Source of the DNA: Cylindrotheca closterium
Lineage: Eukaryota; Bacillariophyta; Bacillariophyceae; Bacillariales; Bacillariaceae
DNA length: 64,000 bases
Assembly (NCBI GenBank): GCA_933822405.4
Contig: CAKOGP040000668.1
Coordinates: 534,130-598,129, forward strand
Direction: 5' to 3'
Shown here: in pieces, positions 12,461-23,000 of the stretch
Numbering within the stretch: position 1 is the first letter of the stretch
Layout of the letters: each line of letters opens with the position of its first letter
The notes under the pieces: model-generated
The model's input: the letters and a program-made list of their open reading frames with translations, nothing else
Database searches by the model: none
What the model was told of the DNA's origin: nothing
Position numbers and translations under genes: made by a program

Positions 12461-13237
12461 CTAGTATGCTCCGACCATATCCATATCTTGAGTGGCGATG
12501 ATATCGTAGACGCAATCCTTGCGGTCCAACTCATCCTTCAAAGAAGCACAGGCAGCTTCGGCGTCCTCCATAGAGACGGTAGACTCGGCCAAACGACGCT
12601 TGCGTTGTCCTCGGGGATCTTCAGGGTCAATGCAAAGCTCGGGGAATTGAGGGTGGGCGGCCTCACGGAACAACTTGCCATCGGCAGGAAGGACTTGCCA
12701 CTCGTGACCATAGTCAGTGAAGTCGTGGAATTCGGTAGTTCCATCACGGCCAACAGTCTTTCCGGTCTTGTAGTCACCAAGCATACCAACGGTGTTTCCA
12801 TAGGATTCAAAAGAAGAGTTTTTGAATTCGACCTTGACAAACTCCTTGTAAGTAGAAAGGACGATCTTTTGTCCAGGGTACTTCGAGCTCAAGTCGATTT
12901 CGATGCGGTTCTTGGTCACAGCGGTTCCTTGTTGAGAGAACTTCTTGACGGGGAAACCAGCAAACTCAGTGAGTTCGGCTTGATATTCGTAGTTCAACCA
13001 GTAGTGGGTCTCGGAATCGAACTCAGCCGTAGATCCTTCAATCTCAAGAATGTCATTGCCAATACGGATGACAGCACTCTTGATGTAACTCCAGTAGCGA
13101 ACCAAGCCGGTACGGATATGGACATCAAGTCCAAGACCATCAGCGAATTTGGCATCCTTGGCGAGGACGAGGTCACACTGTCCGTGGTACTCGAAGTGCT
13201 CATTCTTCCAGGTCTTGAAGTGAGGATCTCCACAGGA
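12443..13237. repeat. VWFD duplication block, unit 1 (795 bp)
   Basis: By eye this block matches 14715-15509 with one difference (13169 G versus 15441 A, synonymous). It runs from 18 bp beyond the stop codon to the codons just before GDPH, where similarity drops abruptly. Confidence 0.9.
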
Positions 13238-13978
13238 CCCGGAAGGGGGCAATGGTTCGATGGTGATATCAGACCACTCGGGGTCGTCTTGAGAGAATGA
13301 GTAGAGGCAGAATGGGCTGTTTGGCTTGACGACAACATCTTTGATCACGATTTCTTCTACACCATCAATAGTGAGCTCGATGTAATCTGTCTTTACTGCA
13401 AGGCAGAACTTGTACACCTGATCTTTCACCCATCCGACGCCGCTCTTTTCAGCTTTGGCGGCAGTTGCTAGTGGGAGCTTTTCGACACTACCTTCAAAGG
13501 GAGCGGGGCAGGTGTGGTCTTCGTGCGCCCAATACTCGGATTCCACAGCTTTACCAGTCACTTTTGAGGCAAGGAGACCTTCATACCCTGTCATGCTCTT
13601 ACCATCACATGGATTGTAGCCATTGTTCAATCCTTGGTTGGCTTTCTTCCAATCAAGCAAATACCAAGCAGCAGCTGGATTTGCAAAGTCTCCTTCATTT
13701 GGAAAGTTTCCACCCTCGAAGCCAACCGCAAATCCAAAATAGTCATTATCGCCACCATCAGCTTGAACCTTCATCTTTCCTTCCATGTGGAATCCAGGAG
13801 CAGGCACGTCACTGCAAAAGACAGAAGGGGCTGAATTTTGTGCTCCCAGCTCAACAGTGGAACCGCTGCCACTTACGAGCCAATTAGGGACGCCGTGACC
13901 TGAGAAGCTACCTTCATATGGAGTGTCCGCAAGAGTGTAAGGGGTCCAGGAGTTAAGGTCGACTATTGCTCCGGGCAT
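12461..13978 (-). CDS. TSP_C-like lectin plus VWFD (GDPH) protein, copy 1
   Basis: 505 aa, start at 13978, stop at 12461. Residues 1 to about 245 resemble a thrombospondin C-terminal (TSP_C, LamG-like) fold: F-G-F-A-V-G-F, W-Y-L-L-D-W-K-K, E-Y-W-A-H-E-D and a late S-F-S-Q-x-x-P-E-W-S-D-I. A von Willebrand factor type D domain follows, opening with C-G-D-P-H (GDPH at 250-253); G-M-L-G-D-Y lies near its end. The Cys-bearing tail ends M-V-G-A-Y. GDPH motifs can self-cleave between Asp and Pro in some animal mucins, and GDPH-domain proteins occur in diatom adhesive material, so a cell-surface or mucilage role is inferred. Oddly, no signal peptide is visible at this ATG. A 95-nt intron (13990-14084) ends 11 nt before the ATG, so a missed upstream coding exon is possible. 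Its VWFD half is almost identical in DNA to copy 2. Confidence 0.8.
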   Translation of the reverse strand: MPGAIVDLNSWTPYTLADTPYEGSFSGHGVPNWLVSGSGSTVELGAQNSAPSVFCSDVPAPGFHMEGKMKVQADGGDNDYFGFAVGFEGGNFPNEGDFANPAAAWYLLDWKKANQGLNNGYNPCDGKSMTGYEGLLASKVTGKAVESEYWAHEDHTCPAPFEGSVEKLPLATAAKAEKSGVGWVKDQVYKFCLAVKTDYIELTIDGVEEIVIKDVVVKPNSPFCLYSFSQDDPEWSDITIEPLPPSGSCGDPHFKTWKNEHFEYHGQCDLVLAKDAKFADGLGLDVHIRTGLVRYWSYIKSAVIRIGNDILEIEGSTAEFDSETHYWLNYEYQAELTEFAGFPVKKFSQQGTAVTKNRIEIDLSSKYPGQKIVLSTYKEFVKVEFKNSSFESYGNTVGMLGDYKTGKTVGRDGTTEFHDFTDYGHEWQVLPADGKLFREAAHPQFPELCIDPEDPRGQRKRRLAESTVSMEDAEAACASLKDELDRKDCVYDIIATQDMDMVGAY

Positions 13979-13989
13979 TTTGATTAATT

Positions 13990-14732
13990 CTGGGAGGCCA
14001 ATAGTGAGACGTGAGGTGAAAGGTGAGATTCCAACTGAAGCAATCTCATGTGTGGCATGACAACTGCCATCTGAAGGCTCGTACCTTTTGTATTCTTCGT
14101 GGATACTTCGACAAAATTGTGAGAACGTCTGAGTTGTATTCCGGTTTCTCTTGAAACCAAAAGCAATATTTTTCTCACGTAACGTGAGAAGGTGAGAAGC
14201 TTTTGTCTACCTTTCACGGCTCGTGAATGAGGATTGTTAGAGGCTATCAACCATTACTTAATGTTTCGTGATCGAGAAGATCGGAAGGTTAAGTTCGAAA
14301 TACCAACAATTAATCATCTACTATTTGTCTTGAAGATTCTGCTATTAATCAAAAAATCAAAGAAAACAATAGATGTGATTTCGTCGCAATAAATCCAACT
14401 CGTACTGATAGAAACGTTGACACCTCCCTCAGAAACGCGAAGTTTTGAGATCGAATGTTGCACAGAAAAAAATTCAAATACATGGCCCACATCGAACGAA
14501 GTGCACTGGTCTGACGTGTTGATGCTACAGGTATCGTAGGTAGACCTCGTGAGAAACAAGTTCGAAAGTGAAAATGAGAAACAATATATGATATTTCCAA
14601 ACGCCCTGTTAGTGCATTACAAACTATTACGTCGTATAAATTTATTATTAAAATTGCAGATATTTCTATCGCATTTTCGAGTATTGGCAATGTCAGTTGT
14701 GATGTACGGTTTCAGGGCGAACACTTGTTAAC
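13990..14732 (-). promoter_or_regulatory. 5' leader intron and promoter region of VWFD copy 1
   Basis: Read on the minus strand: a leader exon ending ACAAAAG| at 14085, an intron 14084-13990 (GTACGA...CTCCCAG), then 11 nt to the ATG. Copy 2 has the same layout, including the 11-nt spacing. A 19-bp perfect palindrome sits at 14173-14191. The distal part (about 14665-14732) is the duplicated 3' flank of copy 2. Confidence 0.55.
14173..14191. promoter_or_regulatory. Palindrome with two ACGT cores (TTCTCACGTAACGTGAGAA)
   Basis: A perfect 19-bp palindrome about 195 bp upstream of the copy 1 ATG. A near copy (TTCTCACGTAACGTCAGAA) lies at 16423-16441 upstream of copy 2. ACGT cores are typical bZIP sites, so a shared regulatory site is inferred. 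Confidence 0.45.
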
Positions 14733-15509
14733 CTAGTATGCTCCGACCATATCCATATCTTGAGTGGCGATGATATCGTAGACGCAATCCTTGCGGTCCA
14801 ACTCATCCTTCAAAGAAGCACAGGCAGCTTCGGCGTCCTCCATAGAGACGGTAGACTCGGCCAAACGACGCTTGCGTTGTCCTCGGGGATCTTCAGGGTC
14901 AATGCAAAGCTCGGGGAATTGAGGGTGGGCGGCCTCACGGAACAACTTGCCATCGGCAGGAAGGACTTGCCACTCGTGACCATAGTCAGTGAAGTCGTGG
15001 AATTCGGTAGTTCCATCACGGCCAACAGTCTTTCCGGTCTTGTAGTCACCAAGCATACCAACGGTGTTTCCATAGGATTCAAAAGAAGAGTTTTTGAATT
15101 CGACCTTGACAAACTCCTTGTAAGTAGAAAGGACGATCTTTTGTCCAGGGTACTTCGAGCTCAAGTCGATTTCGATGCGGTTCTTGGTCACAGCGGTTCC
15201 TTGTTGAGAGAACTTCTTGACGGGGAAACCAGCAAACTCAGTGAGTTCGGCTTGATATTCGTAGTTCAACCAGTAGTGGGTCTCGGAATCGAACTCAGCC
15301 GTAGATCCTTCAATCTCAAGAATGTCATTGCCAATACGGATGACAGCACTCTTGATGTAACTCCAGTAGCGAACCAAGCCGGTACGGATATGGACATCAA
15401 GTCCAAGACCATCAGCGAATTTGGCATCCTTGGCGAGGACAAGGTCACACTGTCCGTGGTACTCGAAGTGCTCATTCTTCCAGGTCTTGAAGTGAGGATC
15501 TCCACAGGA
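14715..15509. repeat. VWFD duplication block, unit 2 (795 bp)
   Basis: Partner of 12443-13237 in direct orientation, offset 2272 bp. It covers the VWFD coding region, the stop codon and 18 bp of 3' flank. Confidence 0.9.
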
Positions 15510-16235
15510 TCCGGGAGTGCCCAATGGTTCGATGGTGATATCAGACCACATTGGGTAGTCTTGCGAAAAAGTGTAAAAGCAAAATGGGCTGTCTTGTTTG
15601 ACGGCAAATTCCTCATCAACTTTTTTGTTGATTAGGATTTCTTCTACATCATCGATAGTGAGCTTGATGAATGTGGATGAGACTTCAAGGCAAAAGTCGT
15701 ACTCTTGATTTTTCACCCATCCAGTAGAACCCTTGGTCGCTGCACGAAGCAATTCCGTGAGACCACCTGTATAGGAAGCATCAGGCGAAGTGGGGCAAGA
15801 GAAGTCTTCATGCGCCCAATACTCCGATTCTACAGCTTTTTTGGTGACCTTTGAGGCTGAAAGACCGTTCCCCACTGTCATACCCCCACCGCATCCATTG
15901 AAGCGACCGGGCAAGCTTTGGCCGTTCTTTTTCCAATCAAGCAGATACCAAGAGGCATCTTCAGATGCAAAGTCTCCTTTCTCGAAGCCAACAGCGAATC
16001 CAACATAGTCATCATCGCTAGTATCTTGTTGAATCTTCAACTTTCCTTCCATATGAAATCCAGTAGCAGGGACGTCACTGCAAAAGACAGAAGGGGCAGC
16101 GTTGACATTTCCCAACTCAACAACATCGTTGGCAGAGACGACCCAAGTAGGTTGTACGTGATTGCGAAAGTCACCGGGATACTCGGTGGTTGCAAGATAG
16201 TTCGAGAACCAGTTGTTAAGATCGACTGCTGTCAT
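14733..16235 (-). CDS. TSP_C-like lectin plus VWFD (GDPH) protein, copy 2
   Basis: 500 aa from the ATG at 16235 to the stop at 14733. It has the same architecture as copy 1: TSP_C-like residues 1 to about 240 (F-A-V-G-F, W-Y-L-L-D-W-K-K, E-Y-W-A-H-E-D), then VWFD from G-D-P-H at 245-248. From that motif to the stop the protein is identical to copy 1, whereas the N-terminal half is clearly diverged (different loop lengths, many substitutions). An open frame continues upstream to 16313, but the segment contains a good acceptor (TTTGCCCCGCAG at 16247) matching that of copy 1, so I place the start at 16235. As in copy 1, no signal peptide is evident. The two genes lie head to tail about 750 bp apart, a tandem duplication. 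A surface or adhesive role is inferred from the GDPH family. Confidence 0.8.
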   Translation of the reverse strand: MTAVDLNNWFSNYLATTEYPGDFRNHVQPTWVVSANDVVELGNVNAAPSVFCSDVPATGFHMEGKLKIQQDTSDDDYVGFAVGFEKGDFASEDASWYLLDWKKNGQSLPGRFNGCGGGMTVGNGLSASKVTKKAVESEYWAHEDFSCPTSPDASYTGGLTELLRAATKGSTGWVKNQEYDFCLEVSSTFIKLTIDDVEEILINKKVDEEFAVKQDSPFCFYTFSQDYPMWSDITIEPLGTPGSCGDPHFKTWKNEHFEYHGQCDLVLAKDAKFADGLGLDVHIRTGLVRYWSYIKSAVIRIGNDILEIEGSTAEFDSETHYWLNYEYQAELTEFAGFPVKKFSQQGTAVTKNRIEIDLSSKYPGQKIVLSTYKEFVKVEFKNSSFESYGNTVGMLGDYKTGKTVGRDGTTEFHDFTDYGHEWQVLPADGKLFREAAHPQFPELCIDPEDPRGQRKRRLAESTVSMEDAEAACASLKDELDRKDCVYDIIATQDMDMVGAY

Positions 16236-16246
16236 TTGGATTGAAT

Positions 16247-16441
16247 CTGCGGGGCAAAGAGCAAAGGGTGGTGTGAGATTCGAACTGCAGCATTCTCCAG
16301 TTTGACATGCCAACTAACATTTGAAGGATCGTACCTTTTGGATGCTTGGCGGATGTTACGACGATTGAGCGAATGCAAAATTGTGAGCAAACCAAACTGT
16401 TTTGCACAAAACCTATGCAATCTTCTCACGTAACGTCAGAA
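16247..16441 (-). promoter_or_regulatory. 5' leader intron and ACGT motif of VWFD copy 2
   Basis: Minus strand: leader exon ending CCAAAAG| at 16335, intron 16334-16247 (88 nt), then 11 nt to the ATG at 16235. The near-palindrome at 16423-16441 contains ACGTCA, a CRE-like core. The in-frame leader has no ATG upstream. Confidence 0.5.
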
Positions 16442-16707
16442 ACCTGATGAGAAGCTTTAATAGAGGCTTGTCAACGCCTACTTAGGGTTTCGTGATTCAA
16501 CAATTAAGAGATATAATTTGATCAAGACTTTGGTATTGAATAGGAAAGTCGTCAGACACAATATATGTATGTCTTAGGCCAATACTCACGGTCAACGAAT
16601 CCGAAAACGAATTCCAAAATACCGTATGTAAATTATGTAACTACGTACAAACCCTACCAACCTTCACTGAAGCCTCAAATTCGTAATCCGTTGGAAGCTG
16701 GCAGACG

Positions 16708-16744
16708 CTGCGGATTATACATACCGCAGCATTGAACACTAATA
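16708..16744 (+). repeat. 37-bp inverted repeat, left arm
   Basis: Matches the reverse complement of 17560-17596 with two mismatches. It begins CTGCGG and contains a local hairpin (CTGCGG...CCGCAG). The arms are 815 bp apart and could be the ends of a non-autonomous DNA transposon. No target-site duplication is evident. Confidence 0.55.
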
Positions 16745-17559
16745 TTGTACTCATCAAAACAGCTTGGATTCAGGCTTACTTTCTATATATTATATAGACC
16801 TGAATAGTCACGCGCGGTATTTGATAAAGTTCAATTTAAAATTGTTCTCGTCATTTGGTCATTTGTTGTGATCCATCATTGTTTTTCAGATCTGCCAATG
16901 AGCGTCATTATGGCATGATGCACACTATGAGAATGAATAGATGATGCGTTATTCTAATCCGATGGATGTAGTGGTGGTGATGATCTAGGATTCTCCGGAG
17001 ACTGCACTTCGCAAGACCACGGGAAATACCATGGATGGTGTCCCTTCCGATGAGATCCAATCATCCAGTCCACCGAAACGATGGATCGGGTCGCCCTCTG
17101 CGAACACTTCTCGAAACAGAACCTTTGGATTCAACAAGGATAGCAGAGAACTCTCTTCCGCTTCATCCGTGTTATTGGGTTACGACGGTGACATCAAGAC
17201 ATTTAGTTACGACTGTGAATTCAAAACACAAATTTATCAAGACAAATTTACTTGACGAATAGATGAAGGAAACTGAATAAGCTCTAGTCTAGACCATTGA
17301 TTACTATTATCTTTCCCCCCTCCTTTTTCCTACTGCTATCATTGAATTAGCGACTGCGAATATCCTCATGCATGTTTTTCATATACAGGGTAACTGCAGC
17401 ACGTTTCCCTCTAAAAATCGCTGGACTTGTGTTTTCACGATGTTTGACTTGTCACAAGCTGGAGAAGACACGCCAAGCATTTTCTGATTGGCAGGCTTTC
17501 CGATCTTGTTTGAAATAGGCAAGGCTGGCTCCATATTTGGTGAGATTTGGTGGGAACTT

Positions 17560-17596
17560 TATTAGTGTTCAATGCTGCGGTATGTATTATCCGGAG
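17560..17596 (-). repeat. 37-bp inverted repeat, right arm
   Basis: Partner of 16708-16744; in reverse complement it begins CTCCGG. It lies 73 bp before the stop codon end of the DUF2828 pseudogene. Confidence 0.55.
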
Positions 17597-17668
17597 GGAT
17601 AAAAATGTTGACACTCCTTTCTAAAATTACGAAGCTTTTTATTTCCCAAGATCAGTCTCGCTACAGAA

Positions 17669-19423
17669 TTACGAAGAGGTGCAAGAAAACTTCTGACGGT
17701 CGTACACTGAGTCATCGAGCATCTTCTTCACCACTTGCTCGAGGAGTGTCACACGAACCTTTTTGTCCTTGACTGTGCCATCCTTTTGTACACCCTCCGC
17801 TTCCTCCTCATTTAGAGCTTCCCCATTCATCACCATTTTGAGGAGGGAGGGAGAAAACCCACCCAACATCACAGCCCCCTCAGCATCCTTGTCCACTGGG
17901 TGCCCCCCAGTGTTTCGCAAGTTCCAAAACACAATGGCAGATGGAGCATCATCCTCCCATCCAAGCTTGTTGGCCACCCTCTTGACCGATATCTTGATGT
18001 GTTTGAACATTGTGATAGGGCTTCCAATACAAGCTTGATCGAATTGCATATCGGACAAGACAATGAGGCACGGCATGTTCTCGCGCTTAAGCTTGTTCGT
18101 TTCGACAACGTCCAACACGAGGTTGTAGGCCTTGGCAAAGTCCGTGTTCATTCCCCACGGGGCAGCCCCCAACTTTCGCACCTTGTCCACAATGGTGTCG
18201 CCTTCCTCCAATCGGAACCATTGCGGAGTGGCGTCAAAAGTCAGAACCGTGTTGCGAAAGGATTCGTGGGTAATTTCCGAGATTCCGATACCAAGAGCAA
18301 TCACGACCTCCATTGGAGTTCCATACATACTTCCGCTGACATCGCACATAGGAACCATCTTGGTAGGGATCAAAGACCAAGCCTTCCTCCTCAGCCTTGG
18401 CTTTGACATCCTTAACAATCCCGGCCCACAAATCCTTCCACTGCGAATCCAATGCCAGTTTCATTGCAGGACTAATGTTTTGGTTGTTCAAGATTGTCTT
18501 TACAATCTCGCGAGAAAAGACTTGGCCACCCTTCAAGCCCTTCTTCACAATGGTATCCAGAAGCATGTCGCATTCGCTTGGCATCCTCCGATCGCAATCC
18601 TCCTTGCTTGTTCTCGTTCAAAAAGGCATGCGATAGGAGCTTGGTCGCCTTGGAGGTTACACGGGCAATATCAATCCCATCGGCTTACTGGGCAGCCAAC
18701 AACTCGGGTAGTCAGCTGCTTACGATAAAGCTTTTTGGCCATGGATTGCCAGGCATCCTCCGATGCGGTGGTCATCGCTCCAGGAAAGACCAGCCTGGAG
18801 AATTCCTTCACGAAATCAATCTTCTTATCCAAAGCCTTTCCTTCTCGGGGAAGCGATTTGGCCAAGAGACTGATGCGACTGATGCGAGGCCCCATTTTTT
18901 GAGATTATCCGTTGCAGTCTCATCCCTACTAGCATCGCGGAGCTTCATCTCATATTTCCCAAGCGCCGACATATCCTTGTGCCACTGATGCTTCATGAGT
19001 TCCATGACACCATCTCGGAGAGCAGAATAATAGGAATGCTCCTTGGCCATTTCCATGAGCAACAAAAAATCTTTCCAGTATCCATAATGAACAAACATGG
19101 GAAGCAATGCCTTTGCGGTTTCTGGGTAGTGCTTCAAAAGGTGGAGAAACGCATCAAACGATAGCTTCTTCTCGGCCTTTCCACCTCGAGTGTTGCGAAT
19201 CACAAAGGTCAAAACAAAGAGTCGGACAATTTCGTTGGTGTCTCCCCGCTCCAAGATTTCGTTGACCAACTCTTGTGGTTGTCCTCCTCGCACCAGTTGC
19301 GACAATGCTAGAATAACCCAGACCACCATCTGCATATTCTAGGCATCCGTTTCCACCCATTTGCATCGCATTATTGGTTGTGTCAATATCCGTAAAAACG
19401 GCGTCGCGAAAAGCAGTCGTCAT
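17669..19423 (-). pseudogene. DUF2828 / vWA-like protein, frameshifted pseudogene
   Basis: On the minus strand, consecutive segments in different frames together follow the DUF2828 (DUF7788) family. An N-terminal piece starts at 19423. A helical region with R-G-G-K-A-E-K-K follows (about 19330-18900), then S-L-P-R-E-G-K-A-L-D-K-K (about 18890-18700), then R-V-T-S-K-A-T-K (about 18670). The C-terminal vWA-like region comes last, with C-D-V-S-G-S-M-Y-G-T-P, W-G-M-N-T-D-F and V-F-W-N-L-R (18350-17669). Frame changes are needed near 19330, 18900, 18690, 18590 and 18360, and one in-frame stop is met near 18671. Neighbouring genes several kb long show no such breaks, so decay is more likely than sequencing error. 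The MIDAS-like D-x-S-G-S motif is preserved. The family's function is unknown; members occur in plants, fungi and large DNA viruses. It is unlikely to make a full-length protein. Confidence 0.75.
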
Positions 19424-20018
19424 GTTTCGTGCAATTTTTTTGTTTTGGCTTATTATATATTCAGCCAATTTTAATTGGGATTGCGATCGTTCACAATAAT
19501 CCGATGCTTTTTGAGGATTTTGTGATGTTGTTGTTGTTTGTTGATGGATCTTTCTTTGTGGCGAGTTAGGCGGATCTTCGCCCTCCCACGTTTCAACCCA
19601 TACTGTATCCTTTTATTTGTGTGTTGTGGTGAATCATCACCATGGTTGAACCTTCAGCATTGGCAGGTCTGAGAATCTCCGGTTACCGCAATTGTAGCAA
19701 TAATATGCTGTGTGAAAATGGCCAAGTCTAGTCGTGTGAGTCCAGAAACAACGACCAGTCCGATTAATTGCGACTCTTCAATAAAAAGCGCTCCACTCAC
19801 ATAGCCTCTCATGGCGTTGCAATCGAACATAGAGGTGCTCTCTATGGAAGACGGCCGACCAATGAATCCTGTAAGATGGATAGGTTAACAGTTCTGCAAT
19901 TATTTCTGTGGATTTGTCGTCGCAATCGCGTTGTCGTGGAAATATTACCAACCTTCTTGACAACAACAACAACAACAAACACCAACACTCGCGATCAACT
20001 GCATTTCAATAGACAACA
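19424..20018. promoter_or_regulatory. Upstream region of giant surface protein copy 2, 595 bp
   Basis: Divergent spacer between the DUF2828 pseudogene and the paralogue starting at 20019. A CAA/CAACA-rich tract at 19961-19985 lies just before the ATG and is probably 5'UTR. I find no block shared with the upstream region of copy 1. Confidence 0.4.
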
Positions 20019-23000
20019 ATGATGGAATGTCAGAGATCATGGCGTGTGGGGATCCGCCTATTGCTAGTATTGCTTCCGGCACGATTGATAAGTGCATCCA
20101 TTTTATTGGGAGGAGGCAAGTATGAAACCTTTTCTTCCATAGAACATCAGCAAGACATTCAAGGCCTATTGAATCTCGGCAAGGATTATGCGTCCATGAA
20201 AAAGGCCTCGGTCGCAGACATCGAAGAGATATACAAACACGGGGAGCATGGCGTTGGGTACACTATGGTGAATGGGGAACGATTGAGGCACACACTGTCC
20301 TTTGCGGACCTTGGGCGTGCTCTGTCAGAGGATAGTCTGGACGAGAACAACAGAAACGGCAATAACAATGGAATTCGCTTGTCGGGGAAATTCGAGAATC
20401 CAATGCTGTATCTCTATCGACACTACTTCAAAACCAGAAAGCCTAAAATGCAACGAACAAATGAATTTGCGAACGAAATTGTGCTGGACTTGCTACTTGA
20501 AATCCAGTCGGAGCCGGCCCTGGACGCCATGCTTGTCCTAAACGCTTGGATGTACATATCCAACACTCTTCATCAAGTTACTACGACGAATTGTGATAGC
20601 AAGATCGACATAAACTGGAATACCAGTGACCGTCTAAAAGCTTTGGATCGAGCAGCTGCCTTGTGGTTTGGTCTCGAAGAAGCAGATACATCAAACATAA
20701 AGGAATCAACACAGACTGGCGATGAGGATTCCTTGCTCGAATGGATGGGATTTGGAGCAACAGAAGAAGAAATGGTTGACAACTCTTCCATGTTGCTGTC
20801 TCAATTGGCGGACGAAACCAGCCAACGGCTTGGTAGCACCAGTGTCAACTATGAAATTGTGTATCTTTTCAACTTTATTCGAGACCATTTGGTCCACCAT
20901 GGCGAGGAACTAGACAAGTGCTCCAAGGAGAGTTCCCCATCCAACCACATTGTCCGAGCAAATGTTGGACGACTTATGGATCTCATGGTTGTTCCGTTGA
21001 TACAGAATCTGTGGTATTACAACCTTCTTCCGATGATGGGAAACTCTTTGCCAAACCAAAACAGGCACTTCAGACCGGATTCTACTGTTGTCCGCAATTC
21101 AGACTTCTCCTTCCTTAAGGTATACCAGGCGGCTCTTATGCCCCGACTGTACGCTTGCGACCCCAATCTAGCCGACGAATTGGCCATTGATTCGTATGAA
21201 GCGAAGCTGGAAATGGAAGATGACGAATTTCGAATCGACTGGCTGGAAACTTTTCAGAGGGAAGGTCTGGGTTGCTTCCGACTGTCTTGTGAGGATGTTG
21301 GCTGCGATCAGATACAGTCGTTGCTACAGACTGAAGGTGGCATCAGCGTTGAACTGGATTCCAATGTCGACGGTCACAATGTCACCCGGGTGGGGGCAGC
21401 AGATTTCAGTCGAATCGATCGTGACGTGCGAATGTTGGATATTTTGTTGCAATCGCAAGCCTACGATGCTTCAATTGAAATTTTCACCTACGGCTACCAC
21501 TCGGACTATTCCTTGGGACAATTAGCAATGGAGGAGGATCCAAATGCCAGCAGTCAGAACTCTACAAATTCTTATGAGCTCCCAGAGCACCCGTCTCAAG
21601 CTGTCATTTTTCGAAACTATAACCGTCGCATGAACATTACCTTTGCAGGCAATGAAATCATGTCCACTTTAAATAGAGGTGGAGCTCGTGCGACCACTTT
21701 GTTGGACGAGGTTCGAGCCACTGTTCTCGGTAATATTCAGGCCAATGTTCTGTATCTATCCATGGCGACATCCTTTGAGTTATCTATAAACCAATGCGAA
21801 CGTGGAGATAAAGAGTTGACATTGAAGTTTTGGGATCAAGGGACTGCGATTTACTTTGGATCGATCGAAGGAAGAAAGATTTTTTATGGTGGAGGGAACA
21901 CGACTGACGGGTTCACATCTCTCTTTGGATTGACTCGACGAATGAATACTTTGTTTGAATCTCCCAGTGAGAGTGGACATGATGACGTTGAGGATATGGT
22001 TACTGAGCTCCTTTCGAGAGGTGCAGAACTCGCCGAGCTCCAATTTTGCAGCACGCTGAGCAAACTCTGGGAAGAAGAGATGCTGCCTGTGTTTCACACA
22101 ACGCTTATTCGGGCATTCCTGTACTATAGTGCAGCTTGGTTGTCCGGCGACAGAAACACCCAAAGACTGGCAGAGGCATATTCCAAAGGGATACTTCCTC
22201 TGATTGATATTGTTAATAGCACAAGTGCTACAAGGATTCAAAGGACTTTAGGTGAGGGAATTGACATTTTGTCGAATATTGACCGCGTGGAGGACCTTGG
22301 AAGCATCATTGGTTCGGTTCTACCAGAAATGGGAATCCGATGCGAAGACGTTGGAATCTTGACAAAGTTCCCCACTTTGCAGCTATGCTTTGGAAATGGA
22401 CCACAACAACTTGCTTTGGACCTGTTTGGCTTCTCTTCTGTTGAAACATTCCAAAACTTTTCTGCAGTATCATTAGATGTCCAAGAAATTCTGCGATCCA
22501 GTACCCTTGAAAATGCAAGGGAGATTTTTCTACAAGGCGTTCATGGCCTTTTCTCGCTAGCGTCACTGAGCCGGTTCTCGCTAGGTGCAGAGACAAGATA
22601 TGACCCAACTCTGAATATCTTCGGCTTCGCCAGCAAGAATAATAGAGTGTTGGGAGATGGCGATAGGAAGTCATTTGACTTCACGAATGGGGTGGTGGAG
22701 TCCCTACTACTGGGGAAACAAGATACATCGTTGATTGCTGAAGCAGCTATAGTTTGCAACTCGTGGTTGATGGTCGTTCACAAGCTTCATCAGAGTGTGA
22801 ATGAATGCAAGTCAGCCTCAAATCCACTCCAGCCCATCGATGAAGCTGTTGCTCTTTGGATTGGAAGAAGCGACCATGCGATGAAGAATGGTTGGATGCT
22901 ATATGAAGTTGCAGAACACGCATCGTCCTATCTCGGTCTCGAGGAATCAAATGTAAATCAGCGCCTATTAGTAGAGTTCAATGCTTTACAGGAGTATGCA

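Larger units (their letters stand above)
16442..17668. other. Gene-poor stretch, 1.2 kb
   Basis: Lies between the promoter of VWFD copy 2 and the 3' end of the DUF2828 pseudogene. Its main structure is a pair of 37-bp inverted repeats at 16708-16744 and 17560-17596. A short open frame at 17031-17255 has no recognisable domain and I do not call it a gene. No transposase or RNA gene is seen. Confidence 0.5.

Noticed and set aside
12275..13300. 341-codon open frame on the plus strand over VWFD copy 1
   Set aside because: Antisense shadow of the VWFD gene; the same antisense frame repeats over copy 2 (14760-15635) because the DNA is duplicated, and it has no domain of its own.
16236..16313. Upstream extension of VWFD copy 2 to a start at 16313
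   Set aside because: The extra codons lie in an intron: a strong acceptor at 16247 is matched in copy 1, and the extension is not conserved.
17031..17255. 74-codon frame between the 37-bp inverted repeats
   Set aside because: No domain, no homologous feature and no splice or promoter support; could be chance.
17900..18728. Overlapping plus-strand frames at 17900-18406 and 18132-18728
   Set aside because: Antisense to the DUF2828 pseudogene, whose family motifs are clear on the minus strand.
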